DNA of 64,000 bases from Drechmeria coniospora (lineage: Eukaryota > Ascomycota > Sordariomycetes > Hypocreales > Ophiocordycipitaceae): contig NC_054389.1 in NCBI RefSeq assembly GCF_001625195.1, positions 5,328,520 through 5,392,519 on the forward strand, read 5' to 3'. This document shows, piece after piece, positions 21,701 through 33,724 of the stretch; position 1 is the stretch's first letter; each line of letters starts with the position of its first letter. Under the pieces are notes generated by a model that saw only the letters and a list, made by a program, of their open reading frames with translations, did not search any database and had not been told where the DNA came from. Both the position numbers and the translations under genes were made by a program.

Positions 21701-24162
21701 TGATGATCTCCAACGCATGTAACCCTGCAACGCCGATTCTCCAGCGAATCGCACGAGGCTCCAGTCCACATGGAGTACGGAGTATTGTGTCGAGTAATAC
21801 CGAGCAAGTAATATTAAATGTCGGCGTACTGAAACGACGTAGTCAAGGACATCCTGAAAATGCTTAGTGCTGGCGCACAGTATTACGTTAGTACTCCGTA
21901 CTTACTTACGGGGGACTACAGTAGGAACCAATACCTAGGGTACAAGTACGGAGCGCAAGTACTGTACGCAACTTGTAGTACCTCCCGTTACTAGCAATAC
22001 GAAGGCAATACAGTAGGTAAGTAAACATTGCAGGACAAGTACGCCGTATTTCCTCGGTACTTATGTATTGGTCGTATGGTACTAATTAAAGTCAGTATAC
22101 TGCGTGATTGGTACTAGTACTATTATTGCTGTTATCACGGAGTAGGCAGCTCGCAAGAAATGTACGATGCTTGCAGTACAAGGACTTGTAAGTATTAGGT
22201 GTACAGTATACAGTAATATCTGCACATGTACTGTACTCCAAAAGTACTCCGTACTGACTCTGTACTCCGCAATGTTCCTACTTGGCTTTGTTGTTTCCTC
22301 AAATTGCTCGTCGACCCCTCCAAGTAAGATCAGGTACTGACTCGGAAAGACAGAGATACATAAACAACGCGCTCACGTTCACCCATGGCCGACCGCCGAA
22401 CGGAGGCTGCAGCTTCTCAAATGAAAGGGATTGTTTTTGCACCGCCCAACCAGGCAGGTGCCGATTTCCTCTCATGAATGATGATACGGCGGCCGACATG
22501 CGAGGCACGGGACAGGCAGGGGGGAAGCCTCATCCATTGGTCTCGAGTTCCGAACACATGACAGCAATTTGTGCTACTACAAGCACGAACTTGGTCTGCC
22601 GCTTGCCGCTTGCAAGCATGCTGTATTAATACGGAGTACTGACCACCACACCTAATTTCTCGTGCGGGCCAGCGATGGTGCGGATTTGTTCCTGCATTGG
22701 CGTCTAGAAGGAGCAGTGCCAGAATGCAGCGGCCAATCCGAACGGGCATTGCGCAATGGCAGCCACCGCAGCGCCTTCGTCAATAGGTCGTTGTGCTAGG
22801 CAGCTTAGCCAGACGACGGACGGACGGACGCGGACAGACGCGAGGGCGGCGGCTGCTACGTTTGCTGCGGTGACCGAGGACAGGCAGCAGCACCACCCCC
22901 GATGGCGCCGTCAAACATGGCCGTCCAATCAGCGCTCTTGTCGCCGTTTCAACCTCTCGCTAACATCTGCCACGTTTTGACGACGTGGCCACGAGCCAAA
23001 GTTGGACGGATGGCGGCACTGATGAAGGTTCTAGAGCTGTGCATGCGCTGCACGTGGGTGCAGTTGTGCTAGTTGCACGTACCATGCACCTTTGAGAGTG
23101 ATGCTACATGCAAGTAACCCGTACTTTGTAAGCATGGCGAATTACGACAATACTACGGAGTACGGACTACTCCGTACTACCTACCTATTACTAGTACAGT
23201 GCTCCGCACACTTTTTCGCAGGTTGGTACTAGGCAAACTCGGAAGCACGTACAGTGCAAGCACAGTAGGTGCACATGCTTACGGTACGTGACGGCGGGCA
23301 AGATCAGTCAAAAAGTCAAACATTTGAACGGCCGTCGGTCGGCAGATGATGATGATGCCACGGCCTTTCCCCAGCTTTCCCGGCGGACGGGGACATGCAC
23401 AGCCCGTCGAAAACGCGTTAGCAGGACGGGCCGACACACAGCAGCACATGTTCGTACACAGGGCCACGGCAAAGGCGGGAGGCACCCGAATCGTATGTCG
23501 GCTGCGCCATTGGCCCAGGGCTTAGCACGACGTGAAAGAGGGTGTTGTACGGAGCACTCCGAACAGCAGCACCCAGGTGATGATGGGCACGAACAGTAAT
23601 AGCGGCAGCTGGTCGTCGACGCAGGCGCATCTCAAATCCCAGCGGGAGGACGATGGACGCAGGCGTAGGTGCGCCATTAGCTAGTGCGAGAGTTGCGCCA
23701 GAAGAGGTACCGGTACATGTCGAACACTTAATTTCCTGCCACAATGCTGCTGTCGAAGCGAGTACCTCCCTGGTTCAGTGTACACATGCGACCGTGCGCA
23801 TGAATGGTGTCCATACGGAGAGGGCACTACGTCCACGGTGCGGCACGGCGTGCGAGCCCATGGATCCGTACAGTGCGCAGGGAATCGCCCTATCCACCTC
23901 CTTGCGCACCTGGACTTGCATGTGTTTGCTTGCACACATGCAAGCCGTGCTTCAAGCCGTTCTTTCTCCGTGATCATGCGCCATGTCCCGGTGCGGCCGT
24001 CTTCAGCCGCCACTGCCGTGGCTGTCGAACAGCTGCGCAGACAGGCAGGCAGGTGTGGCTAACGACTCGTAGCTCTGCGCTGGTCGTGATGGCGCCTGTG
24101 GCTGCGCACTCGCCGTGGCGGCCTGACCGACAAGGCCGACGGACAGTTCGATCAAACACGCC

Positions 24163-24208
24163 CCCAAACAAGCCTCCAAACAAGCCATCAAACAAGCCAT
24201 CAAACAAA
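24163..24208 (+). repeat. 12-bp tandem repeat (caaacaagccat)n
   Basis: About 3.7 units of caaacaagccat; the first unit reads caaacaagcctc. In one frame it would encode NKPSNKPSNK, but that frame is short and has no recognisable neighbours. Confidence 0.8.
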
Positions 24209-25036
24209 GTCGTCGTCCAAACCTCGTTGTGTTCCTCTCTCCTCCCCAAGCCGCCTTTCGAGTAGGTGCGCACCATGACGAAGGTCGTCGTACGGCGGCA
24301 GCAGTACAGGGCCGGTGTACACGATACTCGAATCTTTGGACAGACACCACGCAAGTAAGTACAGAGTGGAAGGCGTGGACCGTGGACCGTGGACTTGCTG
24401 GACGTGCAATAATAATTACGCGCTCCATGCTCTCACCTAGTTGTACTCCGTACACCTAGTTGTATTACAGCATTCCCTGCCGAGTACGAGGACGAGGACG
24501 AAGGAGGAGAGCATCCCCGATCGCCCCGTCGAACCAAGCCGCTTCCCTCCGGCAGGAAGATGCAGACGAGATTGAGATGGCCGCTCCCTGGCCAACCACG
24601 ACGGGTTGCCGGGCATGGCCCCACGAGCGGTGCACCTCTGGGGCACTGAATCGGCGGACGAGATGGAAATTGGCCCGCCTGGATGCTGCCTCGCAAGGAT
24701 GGCGACTGTGCGAGACGTCGACGGCACCCAATCACCAATTTGCCAGCGTCATGCGTCTGCGGCACAGTGCCCCGGCGACTCGATCGCCGCCCGTCTCCCC
24801 CCCCCTCCGTGGGCCCCCTCTCCACCCCAAGAATCGCGCCGGCCAAGTCAAGCGGGCAGGGGGGGCGGCGGAGGGGGGGGGGGGAGGGGGATGCGCTGGT
24901 GCTAAGCGCCGACCCATCGAAGCCTCCACCACCAACGTGTGCAACTACTTCCTCCCGACCCCTGGTGTAGTGCTTCCCATGAAAAGTCGGCTGCCATGTA
25001 ATTTCCGATTCGGTAGAAACGACGGCGACGGCGTTG

Positions 25037-25252
25037 GGTATTAATATCTACTGTTCCCTCCCCCCCTTCTTCCTCTCCTTCCTTTCTTCTCTCAGCCACT
25101 TTCACTCTGCTGTTCTTGACTCGACTTTTGACTTCGGTCGTCCATTCTTTGAATACAACCTCCCACGAGCTTACGCTTCTATACATTCATTCCACTTACA
25201 TCACATCACATTTTTGTTCTCCACGAACTCAAACAATCACAAACCAATCAAG
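25037..25252 (+). promoter_or_regulatory. TATA-like and pyrimidine-rich leader of the GPI protein gene
   Basis: A gtattaatatct element at 25037 is followed by a long C/T tract (25050-25110). An A/C-rich leader then runs into the ATG context aatcaagATGc. This is the usual arrangement at strongly expressed fungal genes. The transcription start itself is not visible. Confidence 0.4.
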
Positions 25253-25984
25253 ATGCGTTTCTCCACCGTCGCTCTCATGGCCGTCGCCGCCGAGGCTAGC
25301 AACTTCACCACCACCACCGACTACTCGACGCAGCTGGTGACGGTCACCGCCTGCGCCGACGACGTCACCGACTGCCCCGTCTCCAAGACCACGAGCGTGT
25401 CGAGCAGCGCCGTGCCCATGACCACGTCGATCAAGTACGAGACCAAGATCCACACCGTCACCTCGTGCCCCGAGACGGTCACGGACTGCCCTGCCCGCAG
25501 CACCATGGTCTCGACCGAGACGATTGCCACCTACACCACCGTCTGCCCCGTCGCCTCCGTCTCCCCCTCGTCCGTGCCCAGGCCCAACTACTCCAACAGC
25601 ACGATGCCGTCGGGCCACGGTCCCTGCGGTGGCAAGCCTTGCCCTCCCTCTCCCGTTGCTCCTGCCGAGCCCAAGAAATCCAACCTCAACACCGGTGCTG
25701 CCCTGCCCACGTCCGAGTCTGCCTGCCCCAGCTTCAGCGTCACGTCGGTCACCAAGACCTACACCACCGTTCTCTCGTCGGTCGAGGTCTCGACCATCGC
25801 GGTCCCGTGCCCGACCGAGACGGAGGTTGTCGCTCCCATCGGCACAGCCTCGCCTTCCGCCCCCGTCAGCAACAAGACCGCCCCCGGAGTTGGCAACGCC
25901 CCCCTCACGGCTGGCGCTTCCTCCTTCGCCGGCTCGGCTCTCTTCGCCGTCGCTGCCGGTCTTGCCGCGTTTGTCCTTGCTTAA
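25253..25984 (+). CDS. Ser/Thr-rich secreted protein, likely GPI-anchored
   Basis: Single exon, 243 aa. The N-terminus MRFSTVALMAVAAEA is a short signal-peptide-like segment with cleavage likely near EA|SN. The body is Ser/Thr/Val-rich with a repeated pattern, VTACADDVTDCP then VTSCPETVTDCP, and later TVCPVASV and TIAVPCPTETEV. The paired cysteines suggest disulphides. A Pro/Gly segment (GPCGGKPCPPSPVAPAEP) follows. The C-terminus ends in a hydrophobic tail (SALFAVAAGLAAFVLA) after small residues, as expected for GPI attachment. Several NXS/T sites (NFT, NYS, NST, NKT) are present. By type it belongs in the cell wall or plasma membrane; the exact function is unknown. The ATG is the first after the A/C-rich leader, although the frame is open further upstream. 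Confidence 0.8.
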   Translation: MRFSTVALMAVAAEASNFTTTTDYSTQLVTVTACADDVTDCPVSKTTSVSSSAVPMTTSIKYETKIHTVTSCPETVTDCPARSTMVSTETIATYTTVCPVASVSPSSVPRPNYSNSTMPSGHGPCGGKPCPPSPVAPAEPKKSNLNTGAALPTSESACPSFSVTSVTKTYTTVLSSVEVSTIAVPCPTETEVVAPIGTASPSAPVSNKTAPGVGNAPLTAGASSFAGSALFAVAAGLAAFVLA

Positions 25985-28149
25985 ATTCTTCTATTTTCTC
26001 AACGACTTCGGGATGTGTAAGGGCTGGCTGGCCCACGGCAGCATTTTATGACAAAAAGCATTTTATCACTTCAGGACTTCTGAGGACATGTACAGAGAGT
26101 TGAACCGATGCCTGGCTATCGACGCTTGTTTGACGGTATATAAACAGGGGGTTTCACACATGTACTTTCTTTATTCTTTTTAATCTTTTCATGACGAACG
26201 GTCATTCGGGCGAGGCGAACCCTGGAAGGGATCCCAACCCGACTGTCTGGCTCTTATTTTTTTGACCCAAATTTCGCGTCTTGCCTCCGTCTGCCGTGCC
26301 CATTGTGACGCCAACAGCGTGCCGCGTCTGGTGGTGGGCGAGGGTGGTAATGGCCCCCTCCGAAGGTGGTCGTCCTTGTCGGTGATGGGCTGTGTGGGGG
26401 TTGACCAGGCTCCACGCAACACGGCAGGGGTTCGGGCCTGGAAGCTGGCGGTTTCAGCCTTTTGCTGGTGGGCAAATCGGAAGCGGATGATCGGAGGGAT
26501 CTTGGCGGGGATCTTGGACAAGCTGTCTATTGCTTGGCGAACCAAATTAGTCGACACCCCGTCGAGAACTTGTGCGCGCAAGTACCGAGTACTTTGGCGG
26601 TGCAAGTTTTGGCAACGCACCTTGGGCACATGGCTTTGTACCTGTACTCTGGCATCGAAGCAACCGACTAAATAAAATGGTCCATCGGACACACGCAGTG
26701 CTTGGGTGATGGCGGGGCGAATCATGCCAAAATATGGCACCACACGCCTAGGACGGATACAGTCATGGCCGTGGACGCTAAGCCGCAAAGCACCGACGAG
26801 CAGTTCGAGCATGTGGTGGTGGCTGTGCTTGTACTAGGCAAAATCTGCAGCCGTGATTGAATGCGTGCATCGTGGTGCGCATATCCTCCGCCGCCGCCGT
26901 CTTTCCAGAACCCATCGATGCATGAGGTTCTAAGAGGAGAAGAAAAAAATGCCATGCCAACGCTCACTGTCGCAAGACGATGCCGTGCCGAGGGCATGGA
27001 ACGCGCTCATCGGCTGAGGCGTACCGCGGTGCATGGTTTGATCCCTAGGAAACTGCAGCCCCCTGCGAGATTGCTTGTTCAAGGAGGCGAGCGATCATGC
27101 ATCATGGCCATCATCACCACCAGCACCATCATCCTCATCATGGCATCGTCCCGTCTGCGAAAGGTAGCCGGCGACGGAACGACGGATTGACAGGCACACT
27201 GTGGACCACCGGCCCGCCGCTGAGGATCCGGCAGATGACGGCCAACAGTGCTTGATTTGAGCCATGACGAGTCTGTCTGTCTTGCCAATGCTCCGTGCGC
27301 GTACTCTGAACATGTGCTGCCTTGACTATGGCCCTCCGTGGCAGGTCGGTGCTGTCAGCGGCACCTGTTGGTGCACATACTCTCGGCTGCCGCTGCGCTG
27401 TTGGTTACTAGCATGCGCGGAGTCGGCGCGATAGAAAACCGTTGGCTCCGACGGAAGCGGCGGTGCTGGGACTCGTCTGACGTTGCTGACGAATACGAAC
27501 GTACATACTGATTACTTGGACAATTCAAACAGCGTAGCCGTGCGGTTGGCACAGCACAGCTCGCATGGCCAGCCCCTTCAGCCTCTCCGAGCGTTCCGTG
27601 CCAAGTTTCTCTATTCCCTTCTGTTTCGGCACCCGTATTGAACATGGTCCGGTTCGTCAAGGTCGGTGGTGTTGGCGCAGCTGAGGAGTCTGTGCGACTG
27701 TTCCAGCCTTTGCCTCCGGCAGTGGCGGTGGGGGAGCGGATGGTGACTGGAGGGAAGATGGAGGGTGTCGATGGAGGGTGGTCGGTGCTCGAGCAGGAAT
27801 CAATGACTGCCCCCGTGATCTTCGTCGTCGTCGCCGTCGTCGAACTGTCGAGCGATGCCGTAGAACGATGAGCACCTGAAAATTCACTGGCGAGTACCGA
27901 TGCTCGCACCTTGGCACCCTCGTCTCTCATCATCAGGTTGGCCGTCAGATCGAGACGAGAATAACGGGCAAGTGCGCCTCGGCGCGCTCCCCTTGCTCGT
28001 CGAGTGCTATCCACTACGTCATTGTTCGCGTCCCTTACAGTACTTGTACATGGTATACCGTATTACCCGGAACATGTAAAAAAAGGATACCAAGTATTAA
28101 GTAAAGTACAGAGTACGCAGAGTACAGTACGTATACAACTGCGAGACGC

Positions 28150-28184
28150 GTACTCTGTACTCTGTACTCTGTACTCCGTACTCT
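28150..28184 (+). repeat. (GTACTCT/C)5 heptamer array
   Basis: Five heptamers in register: three GTACTCT, one GTACTCC and one GTACTCT. It is the longest perfect-register run of this heptamer that I found in the window. Confidence 0.9.
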
Positions 28185-28984
28185 AGTTGTATTCCGTACA
28201 GTAATAATACAAGTACTCCGTACTCGGTAATGATGGCACATGCCCATCCGACTCAACAGGTAGTAACGTCGTACCTGGCCTGAGTGGGTGGGTGCCTTCC
28301 TTGGTTGGCGCTACCATTATTACACTACACGCAAGTACAGCAAGTATACCGGCAGCCGCCAATACTGGGTGTGAATGTTCATCGAGCTGATGCCATCATC
28401 GCATTTCCCATGCAACGGCGTCGAAGCAACGAACGCGTGCCCGCATCCTCAACCGCATCACCCCTCTCCTCGTGCTGCGCTTGATCCGCCATCGGGCGGG
28501 CCTCGCCGGGCTTGCGGGAGTTGCAGGCGTAGCCGTCATGGCAGTCGCCGCCCAAGACTTTGGGAGCCGTCGCCCAGGACGTTCTGCGATGGCAACAATG
28601 CGATGATGGCATCCGCCGACCATGGCATCGTTCCAGGCACGCACACGTCATGGACGGAAGAATAACACTCGTCTTACAGGTAATTTGGCAGGGAACCCGC
28701 TGCGCTAACGTGGCGTTGGCCCCCTGCGAAAAAGTCACGGCCCCGATGGCGTTGCGTGAGCGCAAGGTGTGGGCTCGAATCGATGTTCAAAAGCGGAAAA
28801 CGCCATGACGCCCTGGAGTCATCAAGGTCCGAGAGGGCTCAGCCTAGCGGCCGCTCAAGGCAGAAATCCCCTCCCTCGCCATTCGTCGAGGCACGGAAGC
28901 ATGTGCGTATTTGAAGAGACGGAAGCCCGCCGTCTATCTGAACATTTGTGCTGGTCAATTGTGTCAACAAAGACAACACACGGC

Positions 28985-29215
28985 CGTCGTCACAGGCGAG
29001 GGCATTTCCATTGACATCGACGTTCCCCTTGGCGTCGACATTCCCCTTGATATCGACTGCCCATTGGCATCGACGTTCCCATTGGCATCTACATCCCCGT
29101 CGACATCCCAATTGACATCGACATCTCCCTTGGCACCAGCATCCCCGTCGGCGCCGACGCCCCATCTCCACCTCCATCTCCCTTGGCATCGGCGTCCCCC
29201 CGTTGGCATCGGCCG
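28985..29215 (+). repeat. Imperfect minisatellite upstream of the RTA1 gene
   Basis: Words such as ttggcatcgacgttcccc, gacattccccttgatatcg and gacatctcccttggcac recur about every 17-19 nt. The array ends some 70 nt before the RTA1 ATG, so it is likely in the promoter or 5' UTR. One frame reads through it but with no domain. Confidence 0.65.
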
Positions 29216-29281
29216 GCCGCCTGCTACTCGGCCGCTCCGGCATCTCCAAGCACACGCCGCACACGCCGCACACGCCTCATC

Positions 29282-30242
29282 ATGTCGGTCCCTCCCGGCG
29301 TCGAGACCTTCGGGCCCGACTCCCCCTGCACCCTTGACACCTGCCCCGTCGAGTGGAGCATCTACGGGTACCGGCCGTCGCTCGCCGCCAACGTCACTTT
29401 CCTCGTCCTCTTCGCCCTCGTCGGCCTCGTCCACATCTATCTCGGCTGCCGGTGGAGGAGCTGGGGCTTCATGGTCGGCATGATCCTCGGCTGCCTGAGC
29501 GAGATCATCGGCTACGCCGGCCGCATCATGCTCTGGAGCAACCCGTTTTCCTTTGTCGGCTTCATGATCCAAATCAGTGCGCGCCCTCGCGTCCTCCCCT
29601 TCCCCTCCCCAGAGTGCGCCGTCTGACCGTGGTCCAGTTTGCCTCACCATCGCTCCCGTCTTCTTCACCGCCTCCATCTACGTCACCCTCTCCAAGGCCA
29701 TCATGTACTTCGGGCCCGACCTGTCGCGCTTCAAGCCCCAGCTCTTCTACTGGATCTTCATCCCCTTCGACATCGTCTGCCTCATCCTGCAGGCGACGGG
29801 CGGCGCCATGTCGACCAACTCGGACGGCCAGGACAACACGGGCGTCGACATCTCCATGGCCGGCCTCGCGCTGCAGGTCATCGTCCTGACGGCCTTTGTC
29901 GTCTGCTTCGCCGATTACATGATCCGCTACTGGCGCTCCGGCCGCACGGCCGCCTTCACCTGGCGCATCAAGGCATTCTTCGCCGGCCTCTCGGTCGCCA
30001 TCACCTTGATCCTCGCCCGTTGCGCCTACCGCGTCGCCGAGCTGCGCGACGGCTACCGCGGCGAGCTGATCAAGGAGGAGGTCCCCTTCATCATCCTCGA
30101 GGGCGTCTTCATCGTCCTCGCCTCCATGGCCCTCTTCTTCGGCCACCCCGGGTTGGTCTTCAAGCGCGACGAGCCGGCCAAGGCCGACAACGAGAGCGGC
30201 GGGGGCACGCCCGAGCAGAAGCAGGAGGTTTCCACAAGCTGA
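29282..30242 (+). CDS. RTA1-family (RTM1/lipid-translocating-exporter-like) membrane protein
   Basis: Two exons, join(29282..29576, 29638..30242), 299 aa. The 61-nt intron is GTGCGC to GTCCAG; its removal gives the family-typical join FMIQIICLTIAPVF. About seven hydrophobic segments are visible: NVTFLVLFALVGLVHIYLGC, WGFMVGMILGCLSEIIGYA, CLTIAPVFFTASIYVTLS, LFYWIFIPFDIVCLILQAT, LALQVIVLTAFVVCF, AFFAGLSVAITLILARCAYR and FIILEGVFIVLASMALFF. The GYAGR and ARCAYRVAEL motifs are RTA1 hallmarks. Family knowledge: RTA1/RTM1/RSB1 proteins are plasma- or ER-membrane proteins linked to resistance to aminocholesterol or toxic sphingoid bases; the substrate here is unknown. The cytosolic tail is short and charged. 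The start MSVPPGVETFGPDSPC fits the family's extracellular Cys-bearing N-terminus. Confidence 0.88.
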
Positions 30243-32139
30243 TGTGCCGTCGGCGGAACCGGTTCGCGCTGCCCGGGAAACCGTGCATGGACGTGGACGG
30301 ACGGACGAACATGAAGGGACCGCCAGCGCCACACCAAGTGTACGTGTACGGAGTACTTACTTGCGACTATATCCATGCAAGCATACGCGTGTACATGCTT
30401 GTATGCACATGTTGCATGCCATGTGTACCGCGTGCACGTGTGCCGTGCGAGCACCCTTGGCTCATCCTCCGTGGGTGGCGGCGGGAAATACAGCTGTAGG
30501 CACACGGGTTCATGTCATCTAATACCTGCCGATGCTCGATGCGTCGCTCGTCCCGCACGGTAGACTGGCCATGGAGCGGGAGACTACCCGCCGTCGAGGT
30601 CGTTGTGCTTTGATTCTCCTGGAGGTCAACGAAAGCCTTGGGTGGGTCAATTCGATCGATCAAGATCCATTCCAGCATCGCCGTCCATAAAAACACCATG
30701 GTCCCTTGTGCGAAGGCAAGAAGACAAGGCGACTCGACTCGCTCGTCGGTACCTGAAATGCCATCGGATCATGGCTGCGAGTGCAAGCAACCCTGGTGCC
30801 GTGTCGATGGCCGATGATGCACCGCACGGTCGCTGTGGCGGACTCTTCAGCGTGTCTGTCCGCAGCGGCAGCGCGCCCCGCATGCCCGACGGCAGCGCTA
30901 AAATCGAAGCCGTGGTCTGTCTGGCGTGCAAGCCGAGGGCGGTGGACGTTCCCAACGTCTGCGACACCTGCTGGCGAGTACTTGTACTTACTCCCTGCGC
31001 CTTGGTTACTGCGGGCGTGCTTGTACACCTACTTACAGTACATGCACGTTCATTTGCCCAGCGAGGACGCGGGATGCATGCATCTGCAAGTACTTGTACA
31101 TCAACACCGTGCTCTGTTAGTAGTATGGTACGGCACTGCACAACAACAAGGAGGAGAATGTGCTGTCCGCTTGTGTACTTGGATGCATCTGAAGGTGTGC
31201 ATCTACGGTGCACATGAAGGCCTCTGCACCTAGACCTGGCTCTGCACTTCGTTACGCCCACCGTACATCTGTGCCATCTGTGCGTCCGGAGGGAACAGAG
31301 CAGTGGACGGTGGCTATCGTACCTTTACCTACATTAGTATCTGCCTGTACCTACAGTACTTACATGCAGTACATGTATGTTCGTGCACATATTACTCAAG
31401 TACAGTACGGAGTACAATACTTGCAAGTACTGTAGACGTACAACTACTGTACGTACTTACAGCATGTACATGTACTGTACTGTAGCCTGAAGGCACCAAA
31501 CATTGCTGCTCATCGGCGCGTTCTCCAGCCGGTGGAGACGCAATCTGGGACGCCTGTGGAGCTCCGTTCCTGGTTGAGCGTACGGCAGACTACGCTGTCG
31601 GAAGTACATGTACATGTCCATGTGCATCGCTCCGCCACCTGATGCTGCTCTTTCGGGTACCTGTACATCATCATGATAATGCACCACCAGCAGGTACACA
31701 CTTACCCACTGGCGCGTCTTCCTTCGCCTTGACTTCCTGCCTCTCGTGATTCTCTGGAAGCTCGACTGCACACCCACGACACCCTTCTCCCGCCATCATC
31801 TTCCTTTCTCTCTGTCCCTTTCTCTCACTGCCGCTCGAACAGGCAGCCGATCGCTGGTCGGGAATTTTTGCCACAAGAGCACACGCATCTCGCCTTTCCT
31901 GTCATACCAAACCACGGGGAGCAGCGCGCGACGTGGGTGCTTGTACCCGTGCCAGCGCCTGTGCCTGTGCCTGTGCCTGAGGCTGTACCACCACCACCAC
32001 CGCTGCTGACCACCACCATCACCGCACATCACGACCGGCACACCCTCCGGCTCCGCGCGCGACAGCGTCTTGACCGCACCTGCGCCTTCTTCGCCCGCTC
32101 CAAAATCCTCCACTTTCTGAGTTCGCGAGAGGAGCCGTC
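30243..32139. other. Spacer between the RTA1 and Whi5-like genes
   Basis: No supported gene. GTAC-rich words cluster at 31330-31490. A C/T-rich tract (31780-31850) and a gtgcct/ccaccac low-complexity stretch (31945-32025) lead into the Whi5-like gene and are probably its promoter and leader. Confidence 0.55.
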
Positions 32140-33257
32140 ATGGACGCTCAACACTCGGCCGCGGCCTCCATCGCCTCGCCTGCCAAGAAACGCGCACCCC
32201 TCGCCCCGCTAGACGCGAACGCGATGTCGGCCTCGCCCGTCCCCGTTGGCAAGGACGGCACCACACTCCACCGCAAGAGCGCAACGCCTACCGGCAATCC
32301 CCTAAAGCTTGCTGCTGCCGTCTGCCTGTCCACCTCGAAGCGGCCTGCCGTCACGGACGCGGTTGGCAGTCCAAAGGCCAAGAAGGCTTGCTTGGAACGT
32401 GACGAGGTTTGGATGATCCCTCCCCCCCCCCTCCCCCACCCTCCTCGCTCGACGTATCCTCACTATCCTCGCCCTACCCTCGCCCACGTCCGTTGTTGCA
32501 GCAGGACGGCCGCCGCGGTCGGTCGTAGGACATTAGGCTAACCGTCGTGCCATGCGTTGCAGGACGGCCAGCAGCGGTCATCACGCTCCCACAGCCCCGA
32601 TTCCGTCTCCGTCTTCGACACCTCCGCCGGGGATGCTTCCTGGGTCACCACAACGTCGGAGCCCGATATCCTCGACAGACCCGCCCTCCGCCTTCCGAGG
32701 CCCGGCCTGACGAGGGAGCAGGCGCGCGAGGTCCGTCTGCCCTCCTCCACCACGGGCTGACGCCGCTGACGAACCTCCCGCGGGTCCAGAAAGCAGAGAT
32801 TCTGCGGCTACGGCTAGGGCTCGCTAGCTACAAGGTCCGCACCGGACAGGTCGCCGTTCCGCTCGCCGACCTGCTTCCCCGACCTCTCCCGTCGCCCCGC
32901 CCTGCCGTTCGCCTACAGAGTCCGTCTGCCACATCCGCCGGCGAGGCCCGAGCCCGCTCCTATGCTAGTTTCGACGCTCGCAATGACGCATCCGCCGCTT
33001 CGCCGAACGCGCCGGACACAATCGACGATGCCCGAATATCTACAAGCATGATGGAGCATGGCGAACTGGAGCCGGCCGCCGGCCGAGCACAGGATCAGGA
33101 GGAGCACGGGAAGGAGAGTGAAAGTGAGCCCGCACGACGGGTCAGCGGTGGCCAAGATGACTCCGACGCCCACCCTCCCGCGACGACCAATAACGCCCTA
33201 AGAAGCGGTGCCGCGAGCGGCCTGCTGAGCCTCGCGAGAGCCATCGGTGGCTCATGA
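32140..33257 (+). CDS. Whi5/Nrm1-like G1/S repressor with GTB-type motif
   Basis: Three exons, join(32140..32406, 32563..32730, 32790..33257), 300 aa. Family knowledge: Whi5/Nrm1 proteins bind SBF/MBF through a short helical motif and repress G1/S genes until phosphorylated by CDK. The diagnostic part is LTREQAREKAEILRLRLGLA followed by SYKVRTGQ (about residues 135-165), formed only after removing the 59-nt intron (GTCCGT, CTGAC branch, GTCCAG). The first intron (GTTTGG, CTAAC branch, TTGCAG, 156 nt) joins LERDE to DGQQRSS in phase; its donor is weak. The N-terminus has several SP/TP sites (IASPAKKR, MSASPVP, VGSPKAKK) and a basic patch. The C-terminal half is low-complexity. Assignment rests mainly on the short motif and layout. 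Converges on the aminopeptidase gene. Confidence 0.72.
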
Positions 33258-33724
33258 TGCGACGCCTCACGCCGGCCCATCCTGCCTTCGAATTGCCTGC
33301 GCTTCTCTTTTCTTCGTTCTTGTTTTGCCAACTATGCCGACCTATCTTGACGTGAGGAAGCACATGACTATGGGCGTACGTGGCGTTATCGGCTGCCGTC
33401 TGTCTGGCCATTTCGTAGCCAAACGTGGACGCATCGTATGGGAACTTGGGAATATATGATGCCTTTTTGTTTTGAAACAATGCCTGCCTACGGGGCTCCT
33501 GCTGCCTCATTCACCCGATCCGTCGACCTTGGCCGTTGCATGACGGGCCTGCCTGCACACATGCCAGTACGTCAAGTCGTGCAAACATCAATGTGATACA
33601 TGTCCCAGAGTCGCCTCCTAAACATCAGAGTCGCTCGCACCACGAAGCATGACAAACTTCCACGGTCGTCATGTGGCACCCAAATCGGCGTCCGGACAAA
33701 CCGTACTGGGCACGCGCCACCGGC
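33258..33724. other. Convergent 3' spacer
   Basis: Spacer of 467 nt between the stops of the Whi5-like gene (+) and the aminopeptidase gene (-). A T-rich run near 33463-33480 could serve 3' end formation. No repeats. Confidence 0.6.

Larger units (their letters stand above)
18732..25252. other. Gene-poor 6.5-kb region
   Basis: No supported gene. From 18732 to 19250 is LOS1 upstream DNA. A run of 24 T lies at 19452-19475. GTAC-rich blocks fill 19555-19860, 21775-22270 and 23090-23285, with TACGGAGTAC-type palindromes. Between them (20.0-21.7, 22.3-23.0 and 23.3-24.9 kb) is mixed sequence with short unconvincing frames on both strands. A 12-bp repeat lies at 24163-24208 and a G-rich low-complexity run at about 24843-24895. 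Confidence 0.6.
25985..29281. other. Intergenic region between the GPI protein and RTA1 genes
   Basis: No supported gene in 3.3 kb. Two minus-strand frames (about 207 aa at 26189-26812 and 219 aa at 27355-28014) have no recognisable motif and look like chance in GC-rich DNA. A GTAC-rich block lies at 28035-28225, including five heptamers at 28150-28184. A minisatellite-like stretch lies at 28985-29215, just before the RTA1 gene. Confidence 0.55.

Noticed and set aside
24160..24210. Short repeat considered as a CRISPR-like array
   Set aside because: Units are 12 bp in direct tandem with no spacers, and the genome is eukaryotic.
26189..28014. Two minus-strand frames of about 207 and 219 aa considered as small genes
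   Set aside because: No domain, signal peptide or intron logic; length is expected by chance in GC-rich DNA.
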